Origin: Orientallactaga sibirica
Lineage: Eukaryota > Chordata > Mammalia > Rodentia > Dipodidae
DNA length: 64,000 nt
Direction of reading: 5' to 3'
Assembly (NCBI GenBank): GCA_036365145.1
Contig: JAEOAD010000055.1
Coordinates: forward strand, 1,426,001 to 1,490,000
The notes beneath the pieces are model-generated. The model saw only the letters and a program-made list of their open reading frames with translations, did no database searches and was not told the origin of the DNA. Each line of letters begins with the position of its first letter. Position 1 is the first letter of the stretch. This document shows, piece after piece, positions 45,851 to 58,900 of the stretch. The translations under genes and the position numbers were made by a program.

Positions 45851-48800
45851 TCAAGGTTTTTCATTAAATCACATTTAAGGATAAAAGGCTTTCACAGTAA
45901 TCTTTCATGGGAGTAACTCTCTAAGCTCACTAACCATACCTCACAAGTGAATATTAAATTTCACTGAAAAGATTAGAGAATGCATTAATTTTTTACAACC
46001 GCTAGGACTACTTTTTTGTTTGTTTGTTTGTTTGTTTGTTTTCAGGGTAGGGTCTCACTCAAGCCCAGGCTTGGAATTCACTATGTAGTCTCAGGGTAGC
46101 CTCGAAGTTATGGCAGTCCTTCTACCTCTGCCTCCTGAGTACTGGAATTAAAGGCATGCACCACCATACCTGACAGGACTTTTATTTATTTGTTTGTTTG
46201 TTTATTTATTTATTTATTTATTTTTGGTTTTTCAAGGTAGGATCTCACTCTAGCCCAGGCTGACCTGGAATTCACTTTGTAGTCTCAGGGTGGCCTTGAA
46301 CTCATGGAGATCCTCCTATCTCTGCCTCTTGAGTGTTGGGATTAAAGGCATGCGCCACCACGCCCGGCTTAATGGACTTTAAAAAAAAATATTTTATTAT
46401 TTATTTATTTATTTAGAGAGAGAGAGAGAGAGAGAGAGAGGCAGATAGAGATAGAAAGAATGAGAGAATGGGTGCGCCAGAGCCTACAGCTACTGCAAAC
46501 GAACTCCAGATGCATGCGCCACCTTGAACATATGGCTTACGTGGGTCCTGGGGAATTGAACCATGGTCTTTTGACTTTGCAGGCAAGTGCCTTAACCACT
46601 AAGCCATTTCTCCAGCCCCATTCATGGACTTTTTTATTCCTAGTTTTCTCATATCTGAGTGATCTCTCCTACTTATGTCCTTTATTCTGTCCCCTTATAT
46701 TTTCTTCCAAATTTTGTTTCTATAATTTGTTCCTGTAATTTCCGATTTTTCCTTTTTACTGCATGTGTGTGAATTGAAAGGAACCCTCTGGCCTTCCTTC
46801 TACAACATTTATTCTTTTTCCTTCACTTCTCTGCCAAATTTCCCAAATAATCTAATTTCCTTGAACTCCTCAGCCTTTGGAACATTTCTTGAATATTTGA
46901 CAAATGAATATATGAATAATATCACTTTCATGTCTGCATTCACTTTGATCCAGACATGTAGGCCCCTGGCTGTGTAACTATAGTATGTTCTTTTTATTCA
47001 TTTTTATAGATTTATTTTATTTTACTTATTTATTTATTTGAGACAGAGAGAATGGGCGCTCCAGGGCCTCTAGCCACTGCAAACAAACTCCAGACGCATG
47101 TGCCACCATGTGCATCTGGCTTAAGTGGGACCTGGAGAATTGAATCTGGGTCCTTAGGCTTCGTAGGCATGCACCTTAACCACTAAGCCATCTCTCCAGC
47201 CTCTTTTTATTCTTTGAATGGGTCATGCTCATTCCCACTCCAAGATCTCTGGACTTTTTGTTCTCTTTTCCTGCAACATTTTTCCTCAGATTTTTGTCTA
47301 GCCAGGAACTTTCCTCATAAACAAACACCTTGGAGATCACTACTGCTCTCTTCATAAAGTATATCTTTAGTTTTAATTTTGTTGTCCAGGTAGAGTCTCA
47401 CTGTAGCCCAGGCTGACCTGGAATTCACTATGTAGACTCAGGCTGGCCTGGAACTCATAGTGATCCTCCTATCTCTACCTCCTGAGTGCTGGAATGAAAG
47501 ATGTATACCATTACACTCGACCCTTACTTAAAAAAAAATTTTTTTTTTTCAAGGTAGGGTCTTACTCTGGCCCAGGCTGACCTGGAATTCACTATGTAGT
47601 CTCTGGGTGGCCTTGAATTTATAGCGATTCTCCTATCTCTACCTCCAGAGTGCTGGGATTAAAGGCTTGCACTACCATGCCTGGTCTAAATTTTCATTTA
47701 TTTTTTTTATTTGTTATTTATTTGGTGTTGGGGATTAAAACCAGGGTCTTATGCATGCTGGATAAAAGCACTCTACCATTGAGTTACTCCCAAGCTCTTA
47801 AGGTATACTTAAAAAAGAATCTTTGCGGGGGCTGGAGAGATGGCTTAGTGGTTAAGGCGTTTGCCTGCAAAGCCAAAGGATCCCAGTTCGATTCTCCAGT
47901 ATCCATGTAAGACATATGTACAAGCAAGATGCAGCAGCTAGAGGCCCTGGCATGCCCATTCTCTTTCTCTCTCTCTCTCTGTTCTTCTTTCTTTCTCTCA
48001 AATAAATAAGTTAAATATATTTTAAAAATCAGCTGAGTGTGGTGGCTCACACCTTTAATCCTAGCACTCGGGAGGCAGAGGTAGGAGGATCACTAAATTC
48101 AAGGCTACCCTGAGACTACATTGTGAATTCCAGGTCAGCCTGGGCTACAGTGAGACCCTACCTCGGAAAAAAAAAAAAAAAAACCTGGGAATAAAGGTGT
48201 GTGCCATCACAGTAGGAGGATCGCCTAGAGTTCGAGGCCACCCTGAAACAACATAGTTAATTCCAGGTCAGCCTGAGCCAGAGTGAGACCCTACCTTGAA
48301 AAACAAAACAAAGCAAAACAACAAAAAAAATCTTTTTGTGTATTGTATGTACTAGGTGTGTGTGTGTGTAAGCCATGGTGTGTATGTGAAGGGGTTCCAC
48401 GATAACTTTGAGTGTTGGCCTTTGCTTTCCACGCGTGTGTGTTCTGTCTGCAAATGTTTGTGCAGATGAAACTTGGGTGTTCTTCTCTTCTCCCTATTCT
48501 GCATATTTCCTTAAGAGCATTTCTGATTCTTCAGCCTCAGCCTCAGTGGACTGGGGTTACAGATGTGCCTGGCCACGCCCATCTATTTACATGGGTTCTA
48601 GAGAGTTGAACTTGGAAGCCTGGGAGCCATCTCCCCAGCCCTCTTTCACCTTCGTACGCTTTTTAAAAAAAATTATTTTTATTTATTTATTTGAGAGAAA
48701 AAGGCAGAGAGAGAAATAGAGAATGACACACCATGGCCTCCAGCCATTGCAAATGAACTCCAGATGCATGCGCTACCTTGTGCATCTGGCTTACGTGGGT

Positions 48801-48916
48801 ACTGGGGAATTGAACCTGGGTCCTTTGGCTTTGCAGGCAAGCACCTCAAACGAGTTCATTTGCAGTGTCTAGGGCCCTGGCGCACCCATTCTCTCTCTCT
48901 CTCTGTCTGTCTCAAA

Positions 48917-48947
<31 letters not shown>

Positions 48948-50280
48948 AATAAATCTTAAAAAATAGTTAATATATTTTATTCTAATAGCACAATTACAAT
49001 GCATGTCAAAGTGAAAACCAATTATAAGTATACAAAACAGATAGTTACTAAGATGTATTGAAAGCACTAAGAGGTCCCATGACACCAAAAAAATCAGTTC
49101 TGAGGTTGCAAGGCTTGCTCTCTGGCAAATGGCTGCCTGCTTGCTATATTCTCTCATGCCAAGGAAAGAGAGAGAGACACCTCAGGGTGTCTCTTCTCTC
49201 CCCCCCTCCTTCTTCTTCTTTGTTTTGTTTTGTTTTGTTTTTCGAGGTAGGGTCTCACTCTGGCTCAGGCTGACCTAGAATTCACAATGTAGTCTCAGGA
49301 AGACCTCGAACTCATGGCGATCCTCCTACCTCTGCCTCCCGAGTGCTGGGATTAAAGGCGTGCACCACCATGACTGGTTTCTCTTCCTCTTCTTATCTCT
49401 TTATGAGGACTCCATTCTCTTGACCATATCTACACTTTATTTCCTTTAAAGGCCCCACCCTCAACACCATCGCATTGGGGTAGGGTGTGGCGGGTGATTT
49501 CACTGTGTGGTTTAGGGAAACACAAGCATTTAGTCACTAACAAGTGGCTCCTAGCCACACTGACAGCTGGCCGTCCCTTAAATGTTCCCTGTTCCTTCTT
49601 ATGTCTAGGTCTCTATAGAAACCATCCTCTCTACCTACAATGGCTATCTTCCTCGGTCTAAATAACTCTTGTCCTGTGAATGTCTTCTTTTTTAAAAAAT
49701 ATTTTATTTTATTTATTTATTTGAGACAGAGAGAGGGAGAGACAGAGAGAGAGCAAGTGAGAATGGGCACGCCAGGGCCTCTAGCCACTGCATACGAACT
49801 CCAGACGCATGTGCCACCATGTGCATCTGGCTTATGTGGGACATGGAGAATCGAACCTGGGTTCTTAGGCTTCATAGGCATACGCCTTAACTGCTAAGCC
49901 ATCTCTCCAGCCCGTGTGAATGTCTTCTTCCAAGAAGCTTCCTGACCTCTAAACCAGGCTAGGTACCCCTCATCTGTGCTTTTTCTTGTATGTACCTCTA
50001 TTTGTAGATTATGACTTTCTATGCAATTGGTTTTTGGTGCATTGTCCTTCCTGTTCAGCATCCGCTACTCCAGTGAGCTCCTTGAAGTCGGGACTGGCCT
50101 TGTTCACTGCCATTCACAACATAAAGTGCTGCTTGTGGTGAATGCACAGCGAATATTTGCGCTAGTGTAGCATTGTGCAGTTTTCAAAGTGTCCAGTCAC
50201 AAATGAACTTGCCTACAAAGATGTAATCTTTCCTTTTTCTTAACATTCATTTCTCTTGAGTAAAACAGTCTTTTAAAATA
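45851..50280. repeat. UCP2-UCP3 spacer, part 2
   Basis: B1- 46010-46175, B1- 46220-46370, tS- 46385-46618, tS- 47010-47202, old B1- 47370-47520, B1- 47540-47690, tS+ 47830-48020, B1+ 48025-48185, partial B1+ 48190-48320, tS- 48665-48845 meeting tS+ 48846-48945 head to head, B1- 49215-49380, tS- 49695-49915. 46620-47000, 48950-49210 and 49920-50280 are A/T-rich unique sequence. Confidence 0.75.
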
Positions 50281-50450
50281 TTACCATTTAGGCTGGAGAG
50301 ATGGCTCAGAGGTTAAAGGTGCTTGCTTGCAAAGCCTGCTGTTCCAGGTTTGATTCCCCCATACCCATGGAAAGCCAAACTCACCAAGCTGCACATTCAT
50401 CTGGAGTTTGTTTGCAATGGCATGAGGCCATGACACACCTATACTCTCTA

Positions 50451-50490
<40 letters not shown>

Positions 50491-53400
50491 CAAATAAAAA
50501 ATTTTTAAAATATTGCCACAGGCTGGAAAAATGGCTTAGGCATTAAGGCACTTGCCTGCAAAGCCAAAGGACCCAGGTTTGATTCCTCAAGATCCACATA
50601 AGCCAGATGCACAAGGTGGTGCATGTGTCTGGAGTTTGTTTGCAGTGGCTGGAGGACCTCCTGCACCCAATTCTCTCCCTTTTCCCCCTCCCTATTCTCT
50701 CAATAAATAAATAAAATATTTTAAAAATATTGCCAGGCATGCATGGTGGCACATGCTTTTAGTCTCGGCTCTTTGGTGGCAGAGGTAGGAGGATCGTAGT
50801 GAGTTTGAGGCCAGCCTTGAATTACATAGTGAATTCCAGGTTAGCCTGGGATAGACCGAGACTCTACCTCAAAAAATCAAAAAAAGGGCTGGAGAGATGG
50901 CTTAATGGTTAAGGCGTTTGCCTGTGAAACTTAAGGACCCTGGTTCGATCCCCCAGGTCCCACATAAGCCAGATGCATAAGGGGGTGCATGCGTCTGGAG
51001 TTCATTTGCAGTAGCTAGAGTCCCTGGTGCACTCATTCTTTCTCTTTCCCTCTCTCTGTCTCTAATAAGTAAATAAAAACAAATAATTGTTTTAAAAATC
51101 AAAAAAAGACCTGGGCGTGGTGGTGCACATGTTTCATCTCAGCACTGGGAGGCAGAGGTAGGAGGATCTTTGTAAGTTTGAGGCCACCCAGAGACTACAT
51201 AGTGAATTCCAGGTCAGCCTGGGCTACAGCAAGACCCTACCTTGAAAAACCAGGAAAAAAAAAAAAAGAAAGAAGGAAGGAAAATACTATATTTACTCAT
51301 AAGATTTCTGTAAAGTGAATTATTATATCACTATTATGGTTGAGTCTGAGCTCAAACTAGTGCATTTTTACTTGATATATTACAAGAGGTTGAAGAAAAG
51401 TAGACTTCTTTTTAAAAATTAATTAATTAATTAATTATTTTATTATTTTGGTTTTTCGAGGTAGGGTTTCACTCTGGCCCAGGCTGACCTGGAATTAACT
51501 ATGTAGTCTCAGGATGGCCTTGAACTCATGGTGATCCTCCTACCTCTGCCTCCTGAGTGCTGGAATTAAAGGCATGCACCACCACGTCCAGTTTACTGCT
51601 GTTTAATTAAGAAGAGTGGACATGCATATCGATAAGTCTCTCTAATAAATATGCTTATCCTCTTTAATTAAAGCTACTCTCACTTTAGGTTAGAGAATCT
51701 GTACTATATTTCTGATGCTGGAGAATGCTAGGGAGAACCAGGATACACCAATACATCAAAAATAGCCAGCTAGGAAGCGGGGCGTGGTGGCGCATGCCTT
51801 TAATCCCAGCACTTGGGAGGCAGAGGTAGGAGGATTGCCATGAGTTCAAGGCCACCCTGAGACTACATAGTGAATTCCAGGTCAGCCTGAACTAAAGTGA
51901 GACCCTACCTCGGAAACCTCCCCCCCCCAAAAAAAAGCCAGCTAGGGCTGGAGAGATCAGGTCCCATGTAAGCCAGATGCACATGGTGACGCATGCCTCT
52001 GGAGTTTGTTTGCAGTGGCTTAGAGGCCCTGGTGTGCATATTCACTTTATATGTCTCTCTCTCTCCTCTCTCTGTCTCAAATAAATAAAAATAATTTTTT
52101 TTTCATTTTTCAATGGCCTCGAACTCACTACAATCCTCCTACCTTTGCCTCCCGAGTGCTGGGATTAAAGGTGTGTGCCACTATGCCTGACAAAAATAAA
52201 TCTTTTTTAAAAAATTCAACTATCTACCATGAGATGGGGCCCCTGCACCTCATTTGCCCAGACCCAGAAGTCATTGCAGAAGCGGTGACAAAAATATTGC
52301 TCTCATGGCCAGTCTGAAAGCCAGTTCCAGAGAGATGGTTTCAGACACCATGATCACTCCAACTTCATCAAAACAGGGATCCAGAGGCTACAGAGAACTC
52401 AACACTAAACCAGACCTCTGTGTTGCCTGCCAAGGCTCAGGGAACGTAGTAGAAGATGAAGAAAGATTATAAGAGCCTCAGGGTGGGTGGGCATGGCCTT
52501 CAGCACCCAGGAGTGTGCCTCCTACCTCTACAGGGATTAGTGTGCCACCAATCCCACCTAACCATGCCTTTTAAAAAAATATGTATTTCAAGCCGGGCGT
52601 GGTGGCGCACGCCTTTAATCCCAGCACTCGGGAGGCAGAGGTAGGAGGATCACCATGAATTCAAGGCCACCCTGAGACTACATAGTGAATTCCAGGTCAG
52701 CCTGGATTAGAGTGCAACCCTACCTTGAACCCCCGCCAAATATATATATATATATTTCAGCTGGGCTTGGTGGTGCATGCCTTTAATCCCAGCACTTGAG
52801 AGGCTGAGGTAGGAGGATTGCCACGAGTTCAAGGCCACCCTGAGACTACATAGTGAATTCCAGGTCAGCCTGGGCTAGAGTGAAACCTTACCTCGAGACC
52901 CACCCCCACCCCCAAAAAAAAGAAACAGAAAGAAAATATTTTGACTCATTCATTTTTGAGGAGAGAGACTGACTGTATAGGCACACCAGAATCTTTTGCC
53001 ATTGCAAATGAGCTCCAGACGCTTGCCTCACCTTGTGCATCAGGCTTTTCAATTGTCTTTAACCACTGAGCAATCTTCCCAGTCCCTCTATCTTATTATT
53101 TTTAAAAATATTTCTATTTATTTATTTGAGAGAGAGAAAGAGGCAGAGAGAGAGAGAGAGTGTGTGTGTGAGAGTGAGCATGGGCACGCCAGGGCTTTCA
53201 GCCACTGCAAAAGAACTCCAGATGCATGCACCACCTTGTGTATCTGGCTTACATGGGTCCTGAAGAATCGAACCAAGGTCCTTTGGCTTTGCAGACAAGT
53301 GCCTTAACCACTAAGCCATCTCACCAGCCCCTTTATTTTATTTTATTTTATTTTATTTTATTTTATTTTATTTTATTTTATTTTATTTTATTTTATATAT

Positions 53401-53961
53401 ATATATTTTGAGACAGGGTCCCTCACTGAACCTAGAGCTCCTCAGTCTGGCTAAACTAGGTAGCAAGAAAGCCCTGGAGATCTGCCTGTCTTGGCTTCCC
53501 CAGCGCTGGGGATGTAGGCACTCATCACTACACCCAGCATTTTACATGGGTGCTGGGGATCCGAACTCAGGTCCTCATGCTTGTGCAGCAAACACTTTTA
53601 CTCACTGAGCCACTTCCCCAACCCTTCAGGTTACTATTTAAATTTGGAGACATGGAGGAGGGATGCATATTCACTTTTTCTGTGTACTGAGGGGCTGGGC
53701 AGAGAAGGAGGAAATGACGTTGCTGAGCCATCCAGTATTCCTGACTGTGCTCAACCTTCACGATCACTAGAGAGGTCATGTGTCATTGACACTTCTCGGA
53801 GGGGACACTGAGAGGCAAGGATTCCCTGTGGTTAGGTTGCTAACACGGTGAGGTGGAGTGAGGGGCGGGAGAGGGTTCTGGTTCCTCAGAGCTACATCCT
53901 GCTAAGAAGCAGGAAGACACTGGCATTGTGCTCACCCCCTTGTCGTAGGCTTGGAAGTTGG
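50281..53961. repeat. UCP2-UCP3 spacer, part 3
   Basis: tS+ 50290-50505, tS+ 50520-50722 (flanked by aaaatattgcca), B1+ 50735-50885, tS+ 50886-51085, B1+ 51110-51265, B1- 51440-51595, B1+ 51775-51940, partial tS+ 51945-52100, partial B1- 52105-52195, unclassified segment 52205-52560, B1+ 52590-52740, B1+ 52755-52920, diverged tS- 52930-53080, tS- 53105-53332, TTTTA microsatellite 53333-53395. 53630-53960 is unique. Confidence 0.75.
53405..53628 (-). mobile_element. B4-type SINE (B1-ID fusion)
   Basis: GAGACAGGGTCCCTCACTGA, CTGGAGATCTGCCTGTCTTG and TGGGTGCTGGGGATCCGAAC, then ACTCACTGAGCCAC, is the standard rodent B4 order read on the minus strand. A more diverged relative may lie at about 48510-48650. 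Confidence 0.7.
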
Positions 53962-54385
53962 TGAAGGGTTAATAGCTTTCCCTGAAAACCAGAGGGAACT
54001 AAAGAGTTCATAACTATCCCTAAGGCTAGAGGGCCTTAAAGAAACAACAGAGGAGATCAGCCAGGCTCCCCTGATTGATGCACTGCCCCCTTAGCTCAGG
54101 TAGCCTTGAAGGACCAGAGACCATCTGAGTACCCTCCCTTAGACAATCCTGACTGAAGAAGCCTATTCCGAACAAGGACACAAACAGCTACAAGTTCCTT
54201 ATCTACAGCACCTGGTCCAGTCTGCTTTTCTTAGGATCCTCCTTATAAACTTACACCTCAGCCTGGCTCAGCGTTTCAGCCTTCATCCCGCCGGGAAGGC
54301 TGCTGGCTGTTTCTCTCAATAAACAGTCTGTCTGTAGAGATCAAGTCCCGTGTTCTCTTTTGCTTTTTCTTACACTTTCCTTACA
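53962..54385 (+). mobile_element. Solo LTR, family X copy 2, with perfect 5-bp target duplication
   Basis: 424 bp from TGAAGGGTTAATAGCT to CTTTCCTTACA, flanked by gttgg on both sides (53957-53961 and 54386-54390). TATA box TTATAAA at 54243-54249; AATAAA at 54318-54323. Clearly the same family as 37163-37757. Antisense to UCP3, about 0.45 kb beyond its distal poly(A) signal. Confidence 0.8.
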
Positions 54386-54407
54386 GTTGGCCATGTATTT
54401 CAGCCCT

Positions 54408-54438
<31 letters not shown>

Positions 54439-54810
54439 CACCATGGTCTCAGGGGGTCTTTTTTTTTTTGCACTGGCCCAGGCTGGCCTGGAATCTCAGG
54501 GTGGCCTCGAACCATGATCCTCCTACCTCTGCCTCCTGAGTCTCACCACGCCCGGCTTCTCAGGGTGGTCTTGAACTCACAGCAATCCTCCTACCTCTGC
54601 CTCCCGAGTGCTGGGATTAAAGGCGGGTGCCACCTCGTCCTTCCTCAGCCTTCCTTTTTGTGGATGGACAATCTGATACCCTAACAGCAGAGCAAAGATA
54701 CTGTGAGAGAGGAAAAGAAAATATAGGCTGGTGGAGCCTACCCTGACAAGGAGGACCCTGACATGAGAAAAGAAAATTCTGTCCAAAGAAGAGAAGGCAG
54801 AAAAGCAGCT
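54386..54810 (-). repeat. Rearranged B1 downstream of UCP3
   Basis: T-runs at 54409-54438, then a broken B1 (54440-54560) and a second B1 3' half ending near 54640, all minus. 54641-54810 is unique. Confidence 0.6.
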
Positions 54811-55831
54811 GATCTTATTTTCACTCTCCTTTATTGAGTCATAACCATTTTCCAAAGATTCTGAGTACTGGTGTCAGGAAGTATTTCTTCCCCCTGACCC
54901 CAAAACCCTTCCAGGTACGTCAGTGTTGCCAGGACCCGGGCCCGGCTTTCCGTCATCCACTGTTGCCACCATGGAGTCCAGGTTCGTGTGACCTCATCAC
55001 CAGACAACTGCGTCTTCCTGAAACTTCCCCCACGGCAATGCTTTTCTGTCCAGATAAAATCTTTCCTAAGACAGTGTTTCTGGTTACACTTGGAGACAGC
55101 TTGCCTTTTATGAAGAGCTTCCATGCTCAGAGTCTCAATGACCCTCCTGACACTGGGGTGAGGCAGGCAGGGAAGGGACCATTAATCATTTTACAGGACA
55201 GGAGAGTGCGGCTGCCTCCATCCTCCACAGTTCTCACGGGGGGCCGGGATGTACAGGCCAGCAGGGCTTGTTTGGCACAGGTTCAAGGTTTTCTCTTTCT
55301 AGTCTCACATTTCCAAGAATTCCAGAGAATTTCATTTGGCCGACTCGTTATAAACAGGCAGGTGATCCGTGTGTGACTATGAAGGCTGTGGTCCCAGCCT
55401 TGGGCTGTGGCTGTGGTGTCTGTCCCTCGAGCCTCCTTAGCTGACTCAAGCACACTGAGGGCCACTTCTTCCCAGGCTTGCAGCCTTTCCTGTTTATAAT
55501 TCACCGTCTAAACCGATTTTCTTTTCAGGAGATGCAAGTTTGCAAATTGCTCTTTTATCCAAATGGATCTATTTCTGTTTGCCTAAATATTAGGCATCCA
55601 ACCTAATGGGTTTCAAAAATTAATATAATTTATTTCCCATCATGTAGGTGCAAAACAAAGGTGTTTTAGAACAAAACACCAAGGTCCAGAACCTTCTTCC
55701 TCTTTTAGAACAGTTTCTTCTTGAATCAGCAGCAAGTAAAGAGGCCTGTAAACACGTGTGGGTCTGCGTCTCGTGGACGTAAACTGACCAGTCTTATATA
55801 AGGAACGTGCCCAGGGCTCCACTCTTCGTGT
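54810..55831 (-). terminator. UCP3: UCP3 3' UTR with two candidate poly(A) signals
   Basis: SINE-free unique sequence of about 1 kb follows the stop. AATAAA occurs on the minus strand at 55634-55629 (about 200 nt past the stop) and again at 54835-54830 (about 1.0 kb past). The distal site fits the long UCP3 mRNA known in mammals. Short open frames on both strands here have no recognisable homology. Confidence 0.65.
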
Positions 55832-55946
55832 TCAAAACGGAGATTCCCGCAGTACCTGCACTTTCATCAAGGCCCGCTTCAGTTGCTCATAGGTTACGAA
55901 CATCACCACGTTCCAGGCTCCCAAACGCAAAAAGGAGGGAGTAAAT
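55832..55946 (-). CDS. UCP3: UCP3 last coding exon
   Basis: 115 nt; acceptor CTCATCAG. Encodes [20 protein letters not shown] through [10 protein letters not shown] and TGA at 55834-55832. Confidence 0.95.
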
Positions 55947-58900
55947 CTGATGAGAAAAACAGATGTTTGTTTGTTTGTTTATTTATTTATTTAAGAGAGT
56001 CAGACAGACAGAGAGAATGGGCATGTCAGGGCCTCCGGCCACTGCAAACAAACTCCAGACACTTGTGCCACCTTGTGCATCTGACTTACGTGGGTCCTGG
56101 GGATCGAACCTGAGTCTTTGGCTTTGCAGGCAAATGCCTTAACCGCTAAGCCATCCCTCCAGCCCCTCCTGAGCCTTTTTTCTCAGGGGACTTGGGCAGA
56201 AGCTAGAACCAGAAAAGGAAAGAAAACTAACATTTTGTGCCAGGTTATTCTGTTGGGAGATTAATTTCTCACCATTCTATCTGGTAACTTTTTTTTTTTT
56301 TTTTTTTTTTGAGGTAGGGTCTCATTCTAGCCTAGGCTGATCTGGAATTCACTATGTAGTCTCAGGGTGGCCTCGAACTCATGGTGATCCTCCTACCTCA
56401 GCCTCCCAAGTGCTAGGATTAAAGGCGAACACCACCACGCCTGGCTTGTGTTAACTACTTTATTACCAAGTTTCTTTGTTGGAAACTGAGGCCCAAGCTT
56501 AGACAGATGGCTCAACAGTTAAAAGCACTTGCTTAAGCCGGGCGTGGTGGCGCACGCCTTTAATCCCAGCACTCGGGAGGCAGAGGTAGGAGGATCGCCG
56601 AGAGTTCGAGGCTACCCTGAGACTACATAGTTAATTACAGGTCAGCCTGGACCAGAGTGAGACCCTACCTTGCAAAACCAAAAAAAAAAAAAAAAAGCAC
56701 TTGCTTGCAAAGTCTGACAGCCTTGGAGTGATTCCCCAGTACCCACATAAAGCCAAATGCACAAAGTGGAGCATGCATTTGAAGTTCATTTGCAGTGGCA
56801 AGAGGCCTATGGTGTGCCCTTACCCTCTTTCATCCTCTCTATCTTTGCAAATAATATATATGTATATTTAATTTTACATATATATGCGTGTAATAGAGTT
56901 CCAATCAGGCTAAGTACCTCAGCCCAAACTACACTATTGGTAAACACTAGATTCAGGGTTCAAATGCACTGACTGGATTCATGGAGATGGATTGGGGCTC
57001 ATTTACATCCCAATGGGCCACCCAGAGAGGCCAGGGACTAGGACCCTGAGAAGGGGGGACATTGCAGGGTGAAGATAGATTGGCAGGTTGAGTGGTAAGG
57101 AGATGGTGTCCACCTGTGCTGTGCTTCCCAGAGGCAGGGAGGAGCCTGTCACCTGGCCCCTGCCCTTCTCCCAGCCTCTAACAGTCCCTTCCTGGGCCCT
57201 GTGATTCTGGCCAGAATCAGCAAGTTACAGGGTCCTGACAGTGCCAGGCCTTCTTCAGTGCCTTTCTGTAGGTTGTCCTCAGCTTGGCTTCCTCTTCTTC
57301 ACCTGGGCAGCTGCTTATCATTCTTGGGACTCAGCTTGAGCTTTAGAGCCTCCTGTTTCATGTATTTATTTTTATTTTTTGAGATTGTGTATCATTGGTC
57401 TTAAACTTGGCACTCCCCGTCTCAGCTTCCTGAGTGCTGGGATTTTATATATATTTTTAAATTAGGGCTGGAGGGATGGCTTAGCGGTTAAGGTGTTTGC
57501 CTGCAAAGCCAAAGGACCCAGGTTCGATTCCCCAGGACCCACATTAGCCAGATGCACAAGGGGGCACATGTGTCTGGAGTTCGTTTGCAATGGCTGGAGG
57601 TCCTGGCGTGCCCATTCTCTTTTCTCTCTCTCTGTCAAATAAATAAAAATGAGCTGGGCATGATGGTTTATGCCTTCAATCTCAGCACTTCTTTGTTTTT
57701 TTTTTTTTTTAATTTATATTTATTCATTTATTTGAGAGAGAGAAAGCGATAGAGAGAAAATGGGCATGTCAGGACCTCTAGCCACTGCAAACGAACTCCA
57801 GATGCATGTGCTACCCTGTGCATCTGGCTTATGTGGGTCCTGGAGAATCAAACCTGGGTTCTTAGGCTTCACAGGCAAGCACTTTAACCACTAAGCCATC
57901 TCTCCAGCCCAGTCCCAGCACTTCTCTGTGGCAACTGCATCTGTACTGTTCACTGTTACCAGTGTCAGCACATGAGATAAGAAAGAGTGGGGCTTGGTAT
58001 CTCACGCCTTTAATCCCAGCACTCAGGAGGTAGAGGTAGGAGGGTCACTGTGAGTTCAAGGCCAGCCTGGAGCTACATAGTGAATTCCAGGTCAGCCTGG
58101 ACCAGAGCAACATCCTACCTCGAAAAACAAAAAAAAAAACAAAAAAAAAAAAAAAAAAAAAAAAAAAAGAAAAGGAAGGAAGAAAGAAAGCAGAAACCTG
58201 CAAGGGGTAGGGGAGGGGTGGCATATGACTATAATTCCAGCAATTAGGAGGTAGAGGTGGTCATGTTTGGCTACTAGAGGCCAGCATAGCCCATATGAGC
58301 TTCTGTTTAAAATAAAATAAAATAAAAAGAAAGAAAGAAAAAAAGAAAGAAAGAAAGAGGGAGAGAAAGAAAGAAGAGGAAAGAAAACAAACACAGTGTA
58401 AGGTTTCTAGGAGGAGTGCAGCTTACCCCTTGTAGAAGGCTGTGGGACCCTCCTGGGTCACCATCTTCAGCATACAGTGTAGGGGGCTATGGTACCGCCC
58501 TGGGGGTGCATTCATGTACCGTGTCTTTACCACGTCCACCGGGGAGGCCACCACTGTGGCACAAAAGCCGGCTCCAAAGGCGGACACAAAGTGGCAGGGG
58601 AAGTTGTCTGTAGAAGTGTGGAAGGGAGGAAGGTAAGTATCAGGGATGGGGCACACGTGCACTCTGTCCCTCCTGCGTTCACCATCCTTCTCCAACTAAA
58701 GGGACTTTCTGAAGCATAGATCAGTATTGGCTGTATCTCCCACAAGGCCCAAGGCTGGGCTCTTCTTTAGTCCTGGCACACCAGAACTGGGCCTCCCAGA
58801 GAAAGGTCACCCAGCTCAACAGCCTTGTTGAGGAAACTGAAGGTGAGTGACCCTTGCTTAAAAACACACTGAGGGGCTGCAGAGATGGCTCAGTCATTAC

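Noticed and set aside
37163..54385. The two family-X LTRs as ends of one large provirus
   Set aside because: Both are plus-oriented but UCP2's promoter and 12 kb of SINE spacer lie between them. The right copy has its own 5-bp target duplication, so they are independent solo LTRs.
54831..55376. Open frames of 97 (minus) and 180 (plus) codons
   Set aside because: They overlap antisense to each other in the probable UCP3 3' UTR, with no homology or splice structure.
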